A stretch of 64,000 bases of DNA. Source: Anadara kagoshimensis. Lineage: Eukaryota > Mollusca > Bivalvia > Arcoida > Arcidae. Numbering within the stretch: the stretch's first letter is position 1; the number at the start of each line of letters is the position of its first letter. Position numbers and translations under genes: made by a program. The stretch lies in NCBI GenBank assembly GCA_021292105.1, contig CM037857.1, positions 33,612,680 to 33,676,679 on the forward strand. Direction: 5' to 3'. Under the pieces are notes generated by a model. That model saw only the letters and a program-made list of their open reading frames with translations, did not search any database and was not told the DNA's origin. This document shows, piece after piece, positions 36,547 through 48,727 of the stretch.

Positions 36547-36890
36547 ACTGCGGTAGCTCAGTTGGTAGAGTGCTCGCTCCGTAAGTGGTCGTGGGTTCGA
36601 TCCCCTGCCGGGTCTGACCCCAAGACTTGAAAGTGGTTAGTGACTCTCTTTCTCTAAACACTCGACATTACGAATGAAAGTCACGATTCTTTCGGATGGT
36701 AACTTAAATAAACGAGGTACCGTGTCACGGTAGGCTTGGCACGCTAAAGAACCCTGCTGTATAATGTCATTAGCGCAACGCACAGGCAAAATTTCTGCAC
36801 CTTCGCCTATAGCTGGCGACGTCTCGATATAAGTACAATATTCTTGACTGGGACGTTAAACACCATAACTCAACTCACCTCAACTCATTT
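36547..36890 (+). mobile_element. tRNA-derived SINE, near full length
   Basis: The head has a box A (TAGCTCAGTTGG at 36554) and box B (GGTTCGATCCC at about 36595). The body includes GGCACGCTAAAGAACCCTGC and CACCTTCGCCTATAGCTGGC followed by GACGTCTCGATATAAGT and GGGACGTTAAACACCATAAC. That last block resembles a conserved body of bivalve/metazoan SINE families as I remember them. It ends in an 'AACTCAACTCACCTC' short-repeat tail. RNA polymerase III promoter elements look intact; it is not a tRNA gene because the anticodon arm and 3' half do not fold properly. Confidence 0.8.
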
Positions 36891-36902
36891 CCACCACCAA
36901 TA

Positions 36903-37050
36903 TTACAGTAGGTGCTTACACTTCCGGAGCATCCGGTTTCACTTCCGCTTGATGAAACTTCATGCGTTTAGCTTAATTTGTCAGTTTCAAAGTTTTTACT
37001 TTGCTTTTGGGATTGTTATTTTGGGCATGGATTGAATATTCATATTCAAT
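36903..37050 (+). mobile_element. Penelope-like 3' tail
   Basis: CACTTCCGGAGCATCCGGTT, then AATTTGTCAGTTTCAAAGTT and TTTACTTTGCTTTTGGGATT. It lies just downstream of the SINE. Confidence 0.7.
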
Positions 37051-37114
37051 TTCTTTCAATAAGTGTCCTTCAGGTAGCATTTTAGAAAAAAGCAGTTGCA
37101 AATGGCTATAAATC

Positions 37115-37700
37115 TACTTTCTATATATCGAATTCTTGTAAATCTGTAATTAACGTTTATCCGTGTTATTACTGATAGTATTGACGTCCATCTTTGATTT
37201 CAGATCTTTAACATTGAGTTTGCATTCACTACAAATATTCCTTGCAAAACTTGGTTCTATTTGCAATTGGCTTTCCGATTTGAGAAGATTTTCAGAGAAT
37301 CGGCTTAAAATAACAACTCAGTTCAAATGCCGTGAAATGGTAAACGAAAAATTTCTTGGAAGTTTTACCTGTAAACATTAAATAGTTGAATAGATATGAA
37401 TCTTGTGTATACTTTTTATATATCAAATTTGAAATAATTGTTTATAAATAAATGTGTAACTGCTATGAATTTATCAGTGTAATGCCGACCATGTTAGATT
37501 TCGGACTACCATGCATGCATGCATCAGTCAAGAACATCCCTTACAAAGTTTGGAACTACATTTTCATTCAACCCAATTGTTTCAGAGAAGAAGATTTTTA
37601 AAAGAATCAACAAAAATAACACACATTTTTAAATGACTCTATATATCAAATTTGAACTCAATCGGTCGATAAATTAATATGTAACGGCTATTGATCTGGT
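37115..37700. repeat. Diverged tandem repeat, period about 270 bp
   Basis: TATATATCAAATTTGAA...TGTAACTGCTAT recurs (about 37420, 37640, partial at 37125), and between them 'ccttgcaaaacttgg...' at 37240 corresponds to 'cccttacaaagtttgg...' at 37538. No coding frame is shared. Confidence 0.55.
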
Positions 37701-38002
37701 TTTTTTATTTATTAGAGTGGAGTAATTAATGATAGAGATGTTATATTTCCCATTGAGTCTGTGTGTTTTGCGATTGAGGAGAAAACCAGATTGTCCATAT
37801 AAACCATGGACAATTCAGTACGCTTGTTTTAGAATGAAGCTGAATAGTTGTGTTTTACGTCCCAGACGAGAACTTTATTATGCCTAACCATTCAGTTCTG
37901 GAAATCAGAGCACCCAGAGACCACAAATTTTCGACAATTGAGTTAAATCAAAATTTAGATGTCAGAATTTTTCATAAAAAGTTATGATTGAATTGTCATT
38001 AT

Positions 38003-40959
38003 TATGATTCCCCACCACCGAAGGTGGGGAATCATATTGTTTTCGTTCTGTTTCTTCTTATTATTATTATTATTATTCTTATTATTCTTCTTCTCAAGAC
38101 CATATGCTGCAGCATATCTCGGGAACGGCTTGATGGATTTAGATGAAATTTGCTACCAATAATCTGTTGTCTGTGTAGATAATCAAGACGCGTTTATTTT
38201 CGTTATCTTGAAGGTGGGTGGGTGGGTGTAAATCAATACGTAGTTAAATACCCGGGGAAACCAATTCTGAATGGACATAAGCTGGTTACGACACCTTAAT
38301 TATACAAAGCCAATGCTTTCACCTATGAGTTAATCCGATTAGTGACCGTTAAAAACTTGGCGATTTTTAAAACCACAGCTTGTCACGTCACACGCCTGTA
38401 CATAAAACCTTACACAATGAGATGAATGGTGTATACAATTTGCCTTGATAGATCAAATGGCTTGGGGGTTTTCTGTTAATCACTGACTGTGGAAGTAGAA
38501 GACTGCCCACTTTTTTAAGTTTACACCATTGAAATGTCTCCTTTTACTGACTGACACTTTCCTAATGACCGGTATGTCGAGTACAAAAATTTGTAGTTAT
38601 AGTCGGAAATGAATCTTCCGAGTAAGCCGCCACTCTGTTACTATTAACACTTTTCAAATAAGAGATGGACAATTATTTCAGGTATTGTTCAAGTTTAAGA
38701 TAAAATATTTTTGTGTTTTTTTATTCGATTTAAACATAGGAATTTTCGTAATTTGGACTGAAAGTTCACTTCGATTTAAACATGGGAATTTTCGTAATAC
38801 CGTATAGCGGGTTATTTTGGCGGGGCTAAATTTTGGCGTTTTTGACCAAAAAAAGTCAGTTGTAAATTTTGTCGTATTTATTTTAGCGATTAAAACATTA
38901 CAAGTTTTTATTTTGACGATTTTTATTACAATAGAAAACTGCTGTTAGATTCACAATAATATCTCGAAGTTTTCAAACTTCGTTTGTAAATAAAATGTTG
39001 AACTTCGAACAGCAAATCTATCGATATGGACAGTTCATTTGAATTTAATAAATTTGGTTGAAAGTGAAAGTAAATAACAACAACTGATGATATAACTGTA
39101 TAAAATAAACTTACTTTATTTTCGTTATAATACAGAGCACATGGCCGGTTATTAATAATCACCGGAACTGCCGGTAATACACATTGCCGCGCGCATTCCC
39201 ATGACATGTAAATAACAGAATATGAATATTTAATGATGAGATAAAAAGTTAATCATCTGGTGTGGACTCAGGTGTTTTACCGATCACGCAACTGTGGGTT
39301 GTAATCGGATTAATAGATTACTGAACTGATCATGGTTAATTACTAATCTTGAGTAACACTCGATGTTCCAGGCGAGTTATTTCGTTTCGCTCTATTACTT
39401 TCGGTGAAATCTGTATCATGGCTTCAGCTTGTGTTTTGTTTACATTGACTGACCACATGTCATTCTGATAAAATTGTATTCGAGCGAAAGAAGCTGAATT
39501 TTCACCAAATTTACACCTCCGAAAATTATTTATTGTTCAAACGAGCGGGGGTATTCGAGCTATTGTAGTTCGAGCGATCGAGGTTTATTTACATATGATT
39601 TAATAGGGATTTGGACGGGACCGGCAGATAACTTATCCGGAGTATTCAGGGCATCGTCGTTCGAGCGATCGAATTTCTACTGTATTTACTTTGTCACAGT
39701 GTAAGATATTGTTGAGGTAATAAATTTTGACTGTTCCATTTTTTGGCGATAAATGTTTTGGCGATTTTAATGCTACCGCCAAAATACGCCAAAATTTACA
39801 CTCCGCGAAAATAACCCGCTATACGGTATTTCGTAATTTGGACTGAAAATTTGCTTCGAATTCGGCATATCGAATTAACTAACAAATTTACATAGAAATA
39901 CATAGCGATCTGACGGGACCATTTGTATAATTTCGATTTGAGTAGATGTATCGTTATGATCATGAACCTCAAACATATAGGAATAACCGATATAAGTCGC
40001 GTAATTAAAATACAAACAGATGGCCTCCTATGATGTGTATTGCGCATTGAATCACGATTATTAATCAATAAACTTTTTAGAAAAAATATTAAATAAACAT
40101 CACAAAGGGTAACTTTTATTATATTTTATTTTGGATTTTACAATAATTCCGAGTCCATGGGTGTTTATACTGTCTGACGACATCGGGAGGGCACCTGGGT
40201 ATATACTCAGGCAGTGTCGACACGCTCCAATATTACTTGGATCTACCTGCCCATCATTAGAAGGTCTTACATTCGGACCTAAGACAATGATCTTAACTCA
40301 GTCGTTAATTACTGTGTTTATTCAGTGACACTTGCCAATCCGTCACTGGCTTCAATGTGTATCCACCTGTTAATTACTGGTGACCAAGATACCGGTGAAC
40401 TTTGAAAACTTGTGGCCAGAAAAATCGCAAAGCGCCGGGTTTTGTCGCTAGTTAAAGAAAAAAATCGCAGTAAGCGATGCCCAGCGCAATCCTCCCATAC
40501 GTGTTCATTCATTGTAACACGCGGCGACGCCAAATCAGAGGCCTGAGATTTCTTATTCAATAAAATTCATTGAAAACGTCACTTCCTATGCCGAGAAGGC
40601 CTTCCAATGTACGATTTTTCTCAACCGAAAACTTTAATTCAAATCTACTTTAACTTTCAAAGAAATTTAAAAAACAATCAAGGTATGATTTTTTTTAGTT
40701 TATTAGGTCGGCGCGGTACAAATGTTCTTTATACACATCTGCCTTTAAAATGTAATTGTTCATCAAGGCAATATATACACAACATTAAAAACGCATGTGA
40801 CGTGAAAATCACAAGATTTACCCTTTTTGGCGACACAGTAATGAAATTGGCAACAAAATTTTACAACTGGCGATTTCCTTGACGACAGACTTTTACAACC
40901 CAGCGCTAACCCTGCTAGGGTCTTTTCACCAGATAATTTATGGATGGTGGGGAATCATA
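38003..40959. mobile_element. Possible composite element bounded by TATGATTCCCCACC
   Basis: The left end is a perfect 34-bp palindrome (TATGATTCCCCACC, loop, complement) followed by a TTCTTCTTATTATTATT tract. The right end carries GGTGGGGAATCATA in inverted orientation at about 40946-40959. No target duplication was found, so the outer limits are tentative. Inside lie a hAT-like element (38798) and non-coding DNA; frames at 40318-40560 and 40607-40882 match nothing I know. Confidence 0.4.
38798..39828. mobile_element. hAT-like non-autonomous element, 1031 bp, TSD TTTCGTAA
   Basis: Ends TACCGTATAGCGGGTTATTT and its complement are inverted repeats, and internal 'GGCG...TTTTGGCG' words continue the symmetry. 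TTTCGTAA is present intact on both sides (38790-38797 and 39829-39836), an 8-bp duplication as made by hAT and P transposases. The insertion sits in the second copy of a ~43-bp direct repeat (AATTTGGACTGAAAGTTCAC...). The interior has no transposase frame; it holds repeated 'TTCGAGCGATCGA' words at 39565-39672. Confidence 0.85.
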
Positions 40960-41705
40960 CGTAACTGGTATCCCAGTTACAATCTCTAGTTATAATTATT
41001 ATTTGTACTCTATTTCTTCATTGATATTGAAAAACAAGAGCATGGTTGAATTATTTAAAATTGAGATAAAGTTTTAATTTCGAATTTTATTTAAAAACGA
41101 TAAGTTTAACGCCGTGTCACATTAATGTAAATTAGATATATAAATTATTCTATCGTCATAAAAATTTCGAATTTTTTTTTTAATTAATAATTCACGATGG
41201 TAATGTTTTATAAATGTTTATAAATCCGCCGAAATGAGAGTTTTGAAGTCCTAAAGTCGGAGATTTGCTTTACCAGAAACTCTATTTGCTTTTGATCTTA
41301 ACAAATTCATTGTTCATAAAGGCACCAGAATTGTTAAAAATATAATCCTGTATTAAGTTTTACATTTTAATGCCGGGTCCAAAATTTAATTAATATCAAA
41401 GTTGAACATGTTCTGTCTAATGATTTGCCGGGTTAATGTTTCTTTATCCTATTCGTTCCATGTCGTAAAATTTACTTGAAATAAATATTGCAATGACAAA
41501 AATGTGCGGAGCTATTTTTTTTTCTTCTTTTTTTTAGAGGGAGAGGTTTGTTAATCAAAATAATAATAAAAATGAGCTTTGTTTGACACTACATGTATAA
41601 CAGAAGATCAATGCAAACAAATTGAAGAGAATTATAAAGTTGTAGTGAAATGAAAAATAAAAATTACAACGAAATAAAATATACTCCTCATTTACAATAG
41701 CCAGA
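40960..41705. other. Non-coding AT-rich DNA
   Basis: Nothing recognisable. Confidence 0.35.
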
Positions 41706-41725
41706 AACACACACACACACACCGT

Positions 41726-41776
<51 letters not shown>

Positions 41777-41794
41777 GCGCGCGCGCGCGCGCAC
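41706..41794. repeat. (AC)n(GC)n microsatellite
   Basis: AC repeats with one interruption pass directly into a CGCGCG run; the Cys/Val-only frames on the other strand are artefacts. Confidence 0.95.
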
Positions 41795-42080
41795 GTCAAT
41801 TGCAATTTTCTCAAATAACCTGATAATATCACATTTACTTTATATGACAGAATATCAGCATTATATAACCTCGTAGTTAAAATCATATTTTTCAAATTTA
41901 TAAAATTAAAAAATAAACATTTATATTATTAATGAAACATATTTATGAGTTCTAGGTGTAACAGTAGTAGAGTATTGAAAAAGCGCGGGAAATTATGGAT
42001 CGATTTTATTCCAAAATTAAAAACAATGCATCGATAAAGCAATGATTAAAGAAAGTTCAAATCAACCACGTTATTTGTTA

Positions 42081-42222
42081 TGTCATAATTTTTTTTAATT
42101 CAATCATAAAATACATTAAAAAAAGTATATGACTATTGTCACTATAAAGATATTTTGAATATAACTGCGATATACAATTTTTGAATGTTTTTTTTTATTA
42201 AATTAAAAAATGGTATATGACA
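42081..42222. mobile_element. Compound micro-MITE, TSD GTTA
   Basis: Two micro-MITE copies (about 42081-42133 and 42169-42222) in inverted arrangement, with GTTA at 42077-42080 and 42223-42226. The ~30 bp between them (ATAAAGATATTTTGAATATA) is an inverted copy of the DNA just right of the element (42221-42243). Confidence 0.75.
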
Positions 42223-42226
42223 GTTA

Positions 42227-42919
42227 TATTCAAAATATCTTTATGAAAAAAACTTTATTTCAGGGGACATTGATATTGAATTATTCTAGTGTCAATTGCA
42301 ACTTTCCTCAAAACGTAAGGATATGTCCAAAGGCTATATTTTTTATTTCAATATTACTGTTGCCACCACCTTAATTAGTTAAAATATAATTATGACAAAC
42401 AGCATGTGTATGCTTACCACAATAAAGATTTGGGATTCAATATTTCTTTTATTTTTACAATAAATAAAAAAACTCTTATTAGATTTTATTATAATTGTCG
42501 CTTCAGCTAGTATATAGCGCACAAAAAATACAAAGAAAAGATCTCGAGCCTGGCTATTTCTGTATCAAGAAGACAACTGATGTTTATTGTCTTTTGAGAA
42601 ACACGTATCTTCCATTGCAATCCTAATGAGACAAAAGTGAATATTTTTAAAAACTGCTTATCTTCACAAAAATATGTTATATATATTTAATTTAATATCG
42701 TTATTATGTTACTATGGCGACATTGGTGGTCCTTGCTTTTTGGACACGTGTTATATTTATTGTGTGTTTCTTGTGTGTATCTATTTCTTATTCGTTAATG
42801 GAAATAGGTGACATTTTTTTCAGTTTGTATGAAAGGGATTATTAGTACTGGATTGGTGTTTCGTCTACGACACCTCGTCGATTTTGTAATTTGTAATTCA
42901 ATGTCTGTCTGGAAGAGGG
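42227..42919. other. Non-coding DNA
   Basis: No gene or element recognised apart from the inverted flank at 42223-42243. Confidence 0.35.
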
Positions 42920-42968
42920 TTATTATTATTATTATTATTATTATTTGTGGTTGTATATTCAGATATTG

Positions 42969-43016
<48 letters not shown>
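42920..43016. repeat. (ATT)n and (GT)n microsatellites
   Basis: ATT repeats at 42920-42944, then about 22 GT units at 42972-43016. Confidence 0.95.
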
Positions 43017-43019
<3 letters not shown>

Positions 43020-43333
43020 ACATTTATGATTTACATTGATGATTACTAGTATTATTTTGTAAAAGACATGTAAAATTCGATCAAGTATGTTATAAGTTGT
43101 CAGTACTATTAAACTTGTGTTAAACATCCTACTTAAAGAAACTGGACCCAATTCACTTTAAAGTGTTTATTTTTTATGTCCCAGGTCTGTCAACAAGATG
43201 AATGATTGACAATCTATGGTGATTTTAAATTACATCTTTAATGATTAGTGTCAGTGACCTCCACATTTCATTTATTTTATATTGTCCAGCTTCCTCTCAT
43301 ACAGGAAACACTATGAGGATGTTATATAACACG

Positions 43334-43352
43334 ACAGACACAGACACAGACA

Positions 43353-43419
<67 letters not shown>
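43334..43419. repeat. (ACAGAC)n/(TC)n microsatellite
   Basis: A short GACACA run passes into a long TC tract with two interruptions, ending at the start of the satellite. Confidence 0.95.
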
Positions 43420-43425
43420 TTTTAA

Positions 43426-45450
43426 CAATATAGTACATAATGTTATATTTATTTCTTCATAGACCGTAGAGACGAGTTTAAATAAGACCTTGGTCTGTTC
43501 TTAAATCCTTCAATATAGTACATAATGTTATAATTATTTCTTCATAGATAGTAGACACGAGTTTAAATAAGACCTTGGTCTTGTTCTTAAATCCTTCAAT
43601 ATAGTACATAATGTTATATTTATTTCTTCATAGATAGTAGACACGAGTTTACATAACACCTTGGTCTGTTCTTAAATCCTTCAATATAGTACATAATGTT
43701 ATATTTATATCTTCATAGATAGTAAAGACGAGTTTACATAACACCTTGGTCTTGTTCTTAAATCCTTCAATATAGTACATAATGTTATATTTATTTCTTC
43801 ATAGTAGACACGAGTTTACATAACACCTTGGTCTGTTCTTAAATCCTTCAATATAGTACATAATGTTATATTTATCTTCATAGATAGTAGACACGAGTTT
43901 ACATAACACCTTGGTCTGTTCTTAAATCCTTCAATATAGTACATAATGTTATATTTATATCTTCATAGACCGTAGAGACGAGTTTAAATAAGACCTTGGT
44001 CTGTTCTTAAATCCTTCAATATAGTACATAATGTTATATTTATATCTTCATAGACCGTAGAGACGAGTTTAAATAAGACCTTGGTCTGTTCTTAAATCCT
44101 TCAATATAGTACATAATGTTATATTTATTTCTTCATAGACCGTAGAGACGAGTTTAAATAAGACCTTGGTCTTGTTCTTAAATCCTTCAATATAGTACAT
44201 AATGTTATATTTATTTCTTCATAGACCGTAGAGACGAGTTTAAATAAGACCTTGGTCTTGTTCTTAAATCCTTCAATATAGTACATAATGTTATATTTAT
44301 ATCTTCATAGATAGTAGACACGAGTTTACATAACACCTTGGTCTGTTCTAAATCCTTCAATATAGTACATAATGTTATATTTATATCTTCATAGACCGTA
44401 GAGACGAGTTTAATAAGACCTTGGTCTGTTCTAAATCCTTCAATATAGTACATAATGTTATATTTATATCTTCATAGACCGTAGAGACGAGTTTAATAAC
44501 ACCTTGGTCTGTTCTTAAATCCTTCAATATAGTACATAATGTTATATTTATTTCTTCATAGACCGTAGAGACGAGTTTAATAAACTTGGTCTGTTCTAAA
44601 TCCTTCAATATAGTACATAATGTTATATTTATTTCTTCATAGACCGTAGAGACGAGTTTAAATAAGACCTTGGTCTGTTCTTAAATCCTTCAATATAGTA
44701 CATAATGTTATATTTATATCTTCATAGATAGTAGACGAGTTTACATAACACCTTGGTCTGTTCTTAAATCCTTCAATATTGTACATAATGTTATATTTAT
44801 TCTTCATAGATAGTAGACACGAGTTTACATAACACCTTGGTCTGTTCTAAATCCTTCAATATAGTACACAATGTTATATTTATTCTTCATAGACCGTAGA
44901 GACGAGTTTAAATAAGATCTTGGTCTGTTCTTAAATCCTTCAATATAGTACATAATGTTATATTTATTCTTCATAGACCGTAGAGACGAGTTTAAATAAG
45001 ACCTTGGTCTTGTTCTCAAATCCTTCAATATAGTACATAATGTTATATTTATTTCTTCATAGACCGTAGAGACGAGTTTAAATAAGACCTTGGTCTTGTT
45101 CTTAAATCCTTCAATATAGTACATAATGTTTATTTTTCTTCATAGATAGTAGACACGAGTTTAATAAGACCTTGGTCTTGTTCTTAAATCCTTCAATATA
45201 GTACATAATGTTATATTTATTTCTTCATAGACCGTAGAGACGAGTTTAATAACACCTTGGTCTTGTTCTCAAATCTTCAATATAGTACATAATGTTATAT
45301 TTATTTCTTCATAGACCGTAGAGACGAGTTTAAATAAGACCTTGGTCTGTTCTTAAATCCTTCAATATAGTACATAATGTTATATTTATTTCTTCATAGA
45401 CCGTAGAGACGAGTTTAAATAAGACCTTGGTCTTGTTCTCAAATCCGTCT
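43426..45450. repeat. Satellite array, about 24 copies of an ~85-bp unit
   Basis: Each unit starts CAATATAGTACATAATGTTA and ends with 'ccttggtctgttcttaaatcc'. Two variants alternate in blocks: 'gaccgtagagacgagtttaaataagacc' and 'gatagtagacacgagtttacataacacc' types, plus a few mixed units (for example about 44475 and 45225). AAGACC/GGTCTT makes a short inverted repeat in each unit. Minus-strand frames of up to 99 codons arise only because the period is near a multiple of three. Confidence 0.95.
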
Positions 45451-45595
45451 CACTATGTACATGTATATTTATGCTATTGTATCAGTGTTTTCATTTTTTT
45501 TAATAAAAAATCGTTTAAGCAAAACAGAAAATAATAATAATAATAAATAAATAAATAATTTTAGAAAAAAGTTTTGGTTTCATATTTTTGATCCA

Positions 45596-45641
45596 AGCAC
45601 TACTGATGAGGAATTGTATTCCGAAACGGCCGTCTAGTGCT
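45596..45641 (+). ncRNA. Type I hammerhead ribozyme, complete core
   Basis: All core parts are present in order: stem I 5' strand AGCACTA (45596-45602), CTGATGA (45603-45609), stem II GGAAT/ATTCC with a 3-nt loop (45610-45622), GAAA (45623-45626), a minimal stem III ACG/CGT closed by GC (45626-45633), then C at the predicted cleavage position (45634) and the stem I 3' strand TAGTGCT (45635-45641), pairing perfectly over 7 bp. A very short stem III in a type I fold is characteristic of ribozymes carried by Penelope-like elements and retrozymes. It lies 145 bp after the satellite array. About 40 bp on each side is shared with the relic at 14059. Confidence 0.88.
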
Positions 45642-45659
45642 GTAAAATTAAAACTGGTA

Positions 45660-46639
45660 TAATATATTATGTCAGACTGACAAAATGCAATCAGTATTTC
45701 GAATCTATATCTATTATGTTGTACAACTATTTCTAAGTTTTCATAAAATCTAAGTTTTATATAAAAACTTGCCAAAAAAGTTTACTCTATGTATAAATGA
45801 AATATTGCGAAAAATTCTTTTAAAAAATTGTATAAATTAGTCACGTGAATGCAGACTTCTTTAACAACTATAACGAGTTAATAAACTATTTCCATGGAAA
45901 ATATTTTTTCTAAGAAAACTCTCCTTATTGAACGAAGAAATGCGGTGCAACCTGCTGGATACTTTACCATTTCCTATAGAGTTGATGCAGGCTTCCTTGC
46001 TTGGCTTAGCCAATATTATCTTCTATATGGACATAGGTTGGCTAACAAGGGTTCCAAGTTTTCATCTGTTTTTTTTTATTTGGATTTTATTTGTCCAAAT
46101 ATTTTTCTAAATTGATTCTAGTATTCTTCCAGTAACTGTGTCCATCTTCCACTTTCCCTCTGCCCTAGAGAGCATCGAGATTCTTACTACTGTCGTGTTC
46201 AATATGTTCCACATCATCTCAATTTCCAATTTAAGATGACAGATGGTGTACATATGTATTGTCTAAAAAAAACAAATACAACCTTTCCCATGTTTGTTTT
46301 GATGTTCTATTCATGTTTAAACTTAAGTTTCCGTGATATCCTGGTTAAACCGTGCAGTTCGATGTGACGTTCAAAGGGAGGCAACTTTTACACACATACA
46401 GCCGTTGCGTGATCTTCACAGGCCTTTGATTATTTCATCGACTATTGGAGATGGTGGGGGGCACTCCAAATTCAAATATTAATATAACCAGCCACTGGTG
46501 CCTACTAGTCAATTTTACATCTATATATGTGCTCTGTCTTGTCCTTGGTTGTCTTGGCTTTTACCAATTTCGTGTTTTTGAAACAATTTCTACCTTTTAA
46601 TTTTCAAAAAAATGTTAAATTAATTTCATCATGGTGCTA
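45660..46639. other. Non-coding DNA
   Basis: No supported gene. Frames at 45894-46115 carry no motif. Confidence 0.35.
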
Positions 46640-46800
46640 AATAAAAACAGATATACCAGTCCATGACCACATCATAATCCTAAAGCAAAGTAAAAAAAAT
46701 TGACACTGGCAAACTAGGTTAAACCATGAACGTCCTCCAGGGAAGTGAGTCCGGTTGTCCCGAAAGGGCAAGCACTTTCTGTTTATATATAGCTAGCTAG
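46640..46800 (-). mobile_element. Penelope-like 3' tail
   Basis: 'aacagatataccagtccatg', 'gcaaactaggttaaaccatg', CTCCAGGGAAGTGAGTCCGG and a GCTAGCTAG end in family order. Confidence 0.7.
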
Positions 46801-47121
46801 ATAACTTAATATTTACCCTATTATTGGTTGATATGCCATTTAGAGCTTTTGAAAGTGTGTTGCGTAGTTTTTGGTGAAAAAACTGTTAATTTGGCATCAC
46901 ATGAAACAACAAAAAATTGTCAACAAATGATACGGAATGACAGAAAGAAGCAAATATATTGCAATTGTCCTAAATGTTACATTGAACGAACGAAAAAGTC
47001 CAATTGAATGACGGCGAAACCGTTCATGTATAATTTTGACTAGCCATTGCTATTACCACTTTTGGAAAAGTCGAGCTTAAGAAAAATAGAAAAACCAACA
47101 TTTATTTTACCATATATTATA

Positions 47122-47140
47122 CCCCCCCCCCCCCCCCCCC
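47122..47140. repeat. Homopolymer C run
   Basis: About 19 C in a row; length may be unreliable in the assembly. Confidence 0.9.
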
Positions 47141-48557
47141 GAATATAACACACCCGTCACTGTTCGTCTTTAACACTTAGAGACAATCAGTCCTTAAAAC
47201 TGCTATAGCATCATTTGGTTGGTTGCATGGCTTAATTCAGCCACCGTAGGTCTCTCCAAAAATAACCAAACTTTGTGTGTTAAAAAAATACAAACAAGGA
47301 AAAACACATATGTATATATGGAAAATTTGCAAATTTGTAAATAAAAAATACCACCAGTCATGACATTGAATTACAATACATGTATATATAAATATAGTTT
47401 AAATTTTCTTAAAATAAATTAATTGCATATTTATATATTTCTAAATATTCGCTTGTTAAGGCCCAAGAAAAAAAGTTGCATACGTTTCAGTCAAGAATAC
47501 TCCACTTATATCGGGACGTCACCAGCTGAATGCGAAACGACAAATTCTGACTTGTACAATACGGCCAGGACAATGTGTAGAGTGACTAATCAACTCCTAA
47601 CCCCCATCTTAATTTACTTTTTGGGGTTTGTGGTCTGACAGCTTCAATGATTGAATTCTTGAAATCTCTGGCGAAAACGCATGTCGATAGCTTCGAGTAT
47701 TTCCTTACCTCGCTCCTGCTTGCAATATAGTACATTTCCTAACACTTATTATTAATTTTTTATAATTGACAAAAATGATCACATTTTGATAGTTCACAAA
47801 GCTAAAGATTTTACAGAGCTTCAAAGTTCACACGGAGGGCAAAAACAAGACGTAGAAGAAGGTATCTAATTGACTAAAAGCCATCAAAAATGTACAAGCA
47901 TAAATATATAAAGAGGAAACCAAAGGCACGGACATTTTCCTGTTATTTCCAAATTAACAAATACTAGTCTCAAAGTTCAGCTGTAATTAAGAACTTATTC
48001 TAGACTACATCCGAAAAAAGAAAAGAAATTTAAACATGTGATCTTAATTAATAGAAAATTCAGGAGGCTTAATGATCATAGATAAATAAAGATAAATTAT
48101 TTGTATGGTCAGATGTGAAGAGTGTACAAATATACATGTCTTTCTAGAGACTAATGACGCGCTCATGAATAGATACTGAAATAAACGCTAATTGAATAAA
48201 TGAATAAGAGATTACTTTCTTGGGATAAAATCTTCAAAATCTTCAAATGATAGGATAATTAGGATAATTCACCTGTGATAACTTTTAAATATAACTTATT
48301 TTTTTTCATTTAACTAGCGTTCATTCATTCATGAATGAAATGAAGAAAAAACCGGCATCGCTATGGAAATGATGACGTCACCGAGAGCCTATTCTTTCAT
48401 GCAACAAAAACAGTAATGATCTGACAAGCATGTGTTAATGTGTTTAATAACAAGACTTCGAAGTTCATACGGAGGACAAAATAGTTCATTCTACTTGTTT
48501 TCCTTAGAGACTAATGGTTCAGAGATAATTGATTAAACGCTAATTAAATGAGAAATA
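47141..48557. other. Non-coding stretch with a duplicated, TAAT-rich block
   Basis: Two word groups recur in the same order: AAGTTCACACGGAGGGCAAA (47825) with AAGTTCATACGGAGGACAAA (48467), and TAGAGACTAATG...AAACGCTAATTGAAT (about 48146-48200) with TAGAGACTAATG...AAACGCTAATTAAAT (about 48506-48549). No coding frame or TIR explains it. Confidence 0.4.
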
Positions 48558-48559
48558 TA

Positions 48560-48725
48560 TACAATCAAACCTGTCTATAAAGGGCACCCAAGGGAACAAG
48601 TAAAAGTGGCCTTTATATGCAGGTTCAAATAACATGAATAAAGAACAATTGGGATATAATTCTACTGGCTTTTATAAGCAGGTTATCCTTATATAGAGGT
48701 AACCTTTAAGGCAGGATGGACTGTA
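48560..48725. mobile_element. MITE, 166 bp, TA target site
   Basis: Ends TACAATCAAACCTGTCTATA and complement of TTTAAGGCAGGATGGACTGT, each next to TA. Internal 'CCTTTATATGCAGGTT' and 'CTTTTATAAGCAGGTT' are short direct repeats. Confidence 0.65.
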
Positions 48726-48727
48726 TA

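Noticed and set aside
36547-36617. Functional tRNA gene
   Set aside because: Boxes A and B are good, but the anticodon arm and acceptor do not fold and a long SINE body follows.
41555-41895. Cysteine-rich protein frames
   Set aside because: They are translations of the (AC)n/(GC)n microsatellite.
44211-45124. Repeat protein with YYIEGF-type units on minus
   Set aside because: The frames follow the ~85-bp satellite and break whenever the unit length leaves a multiple of three.
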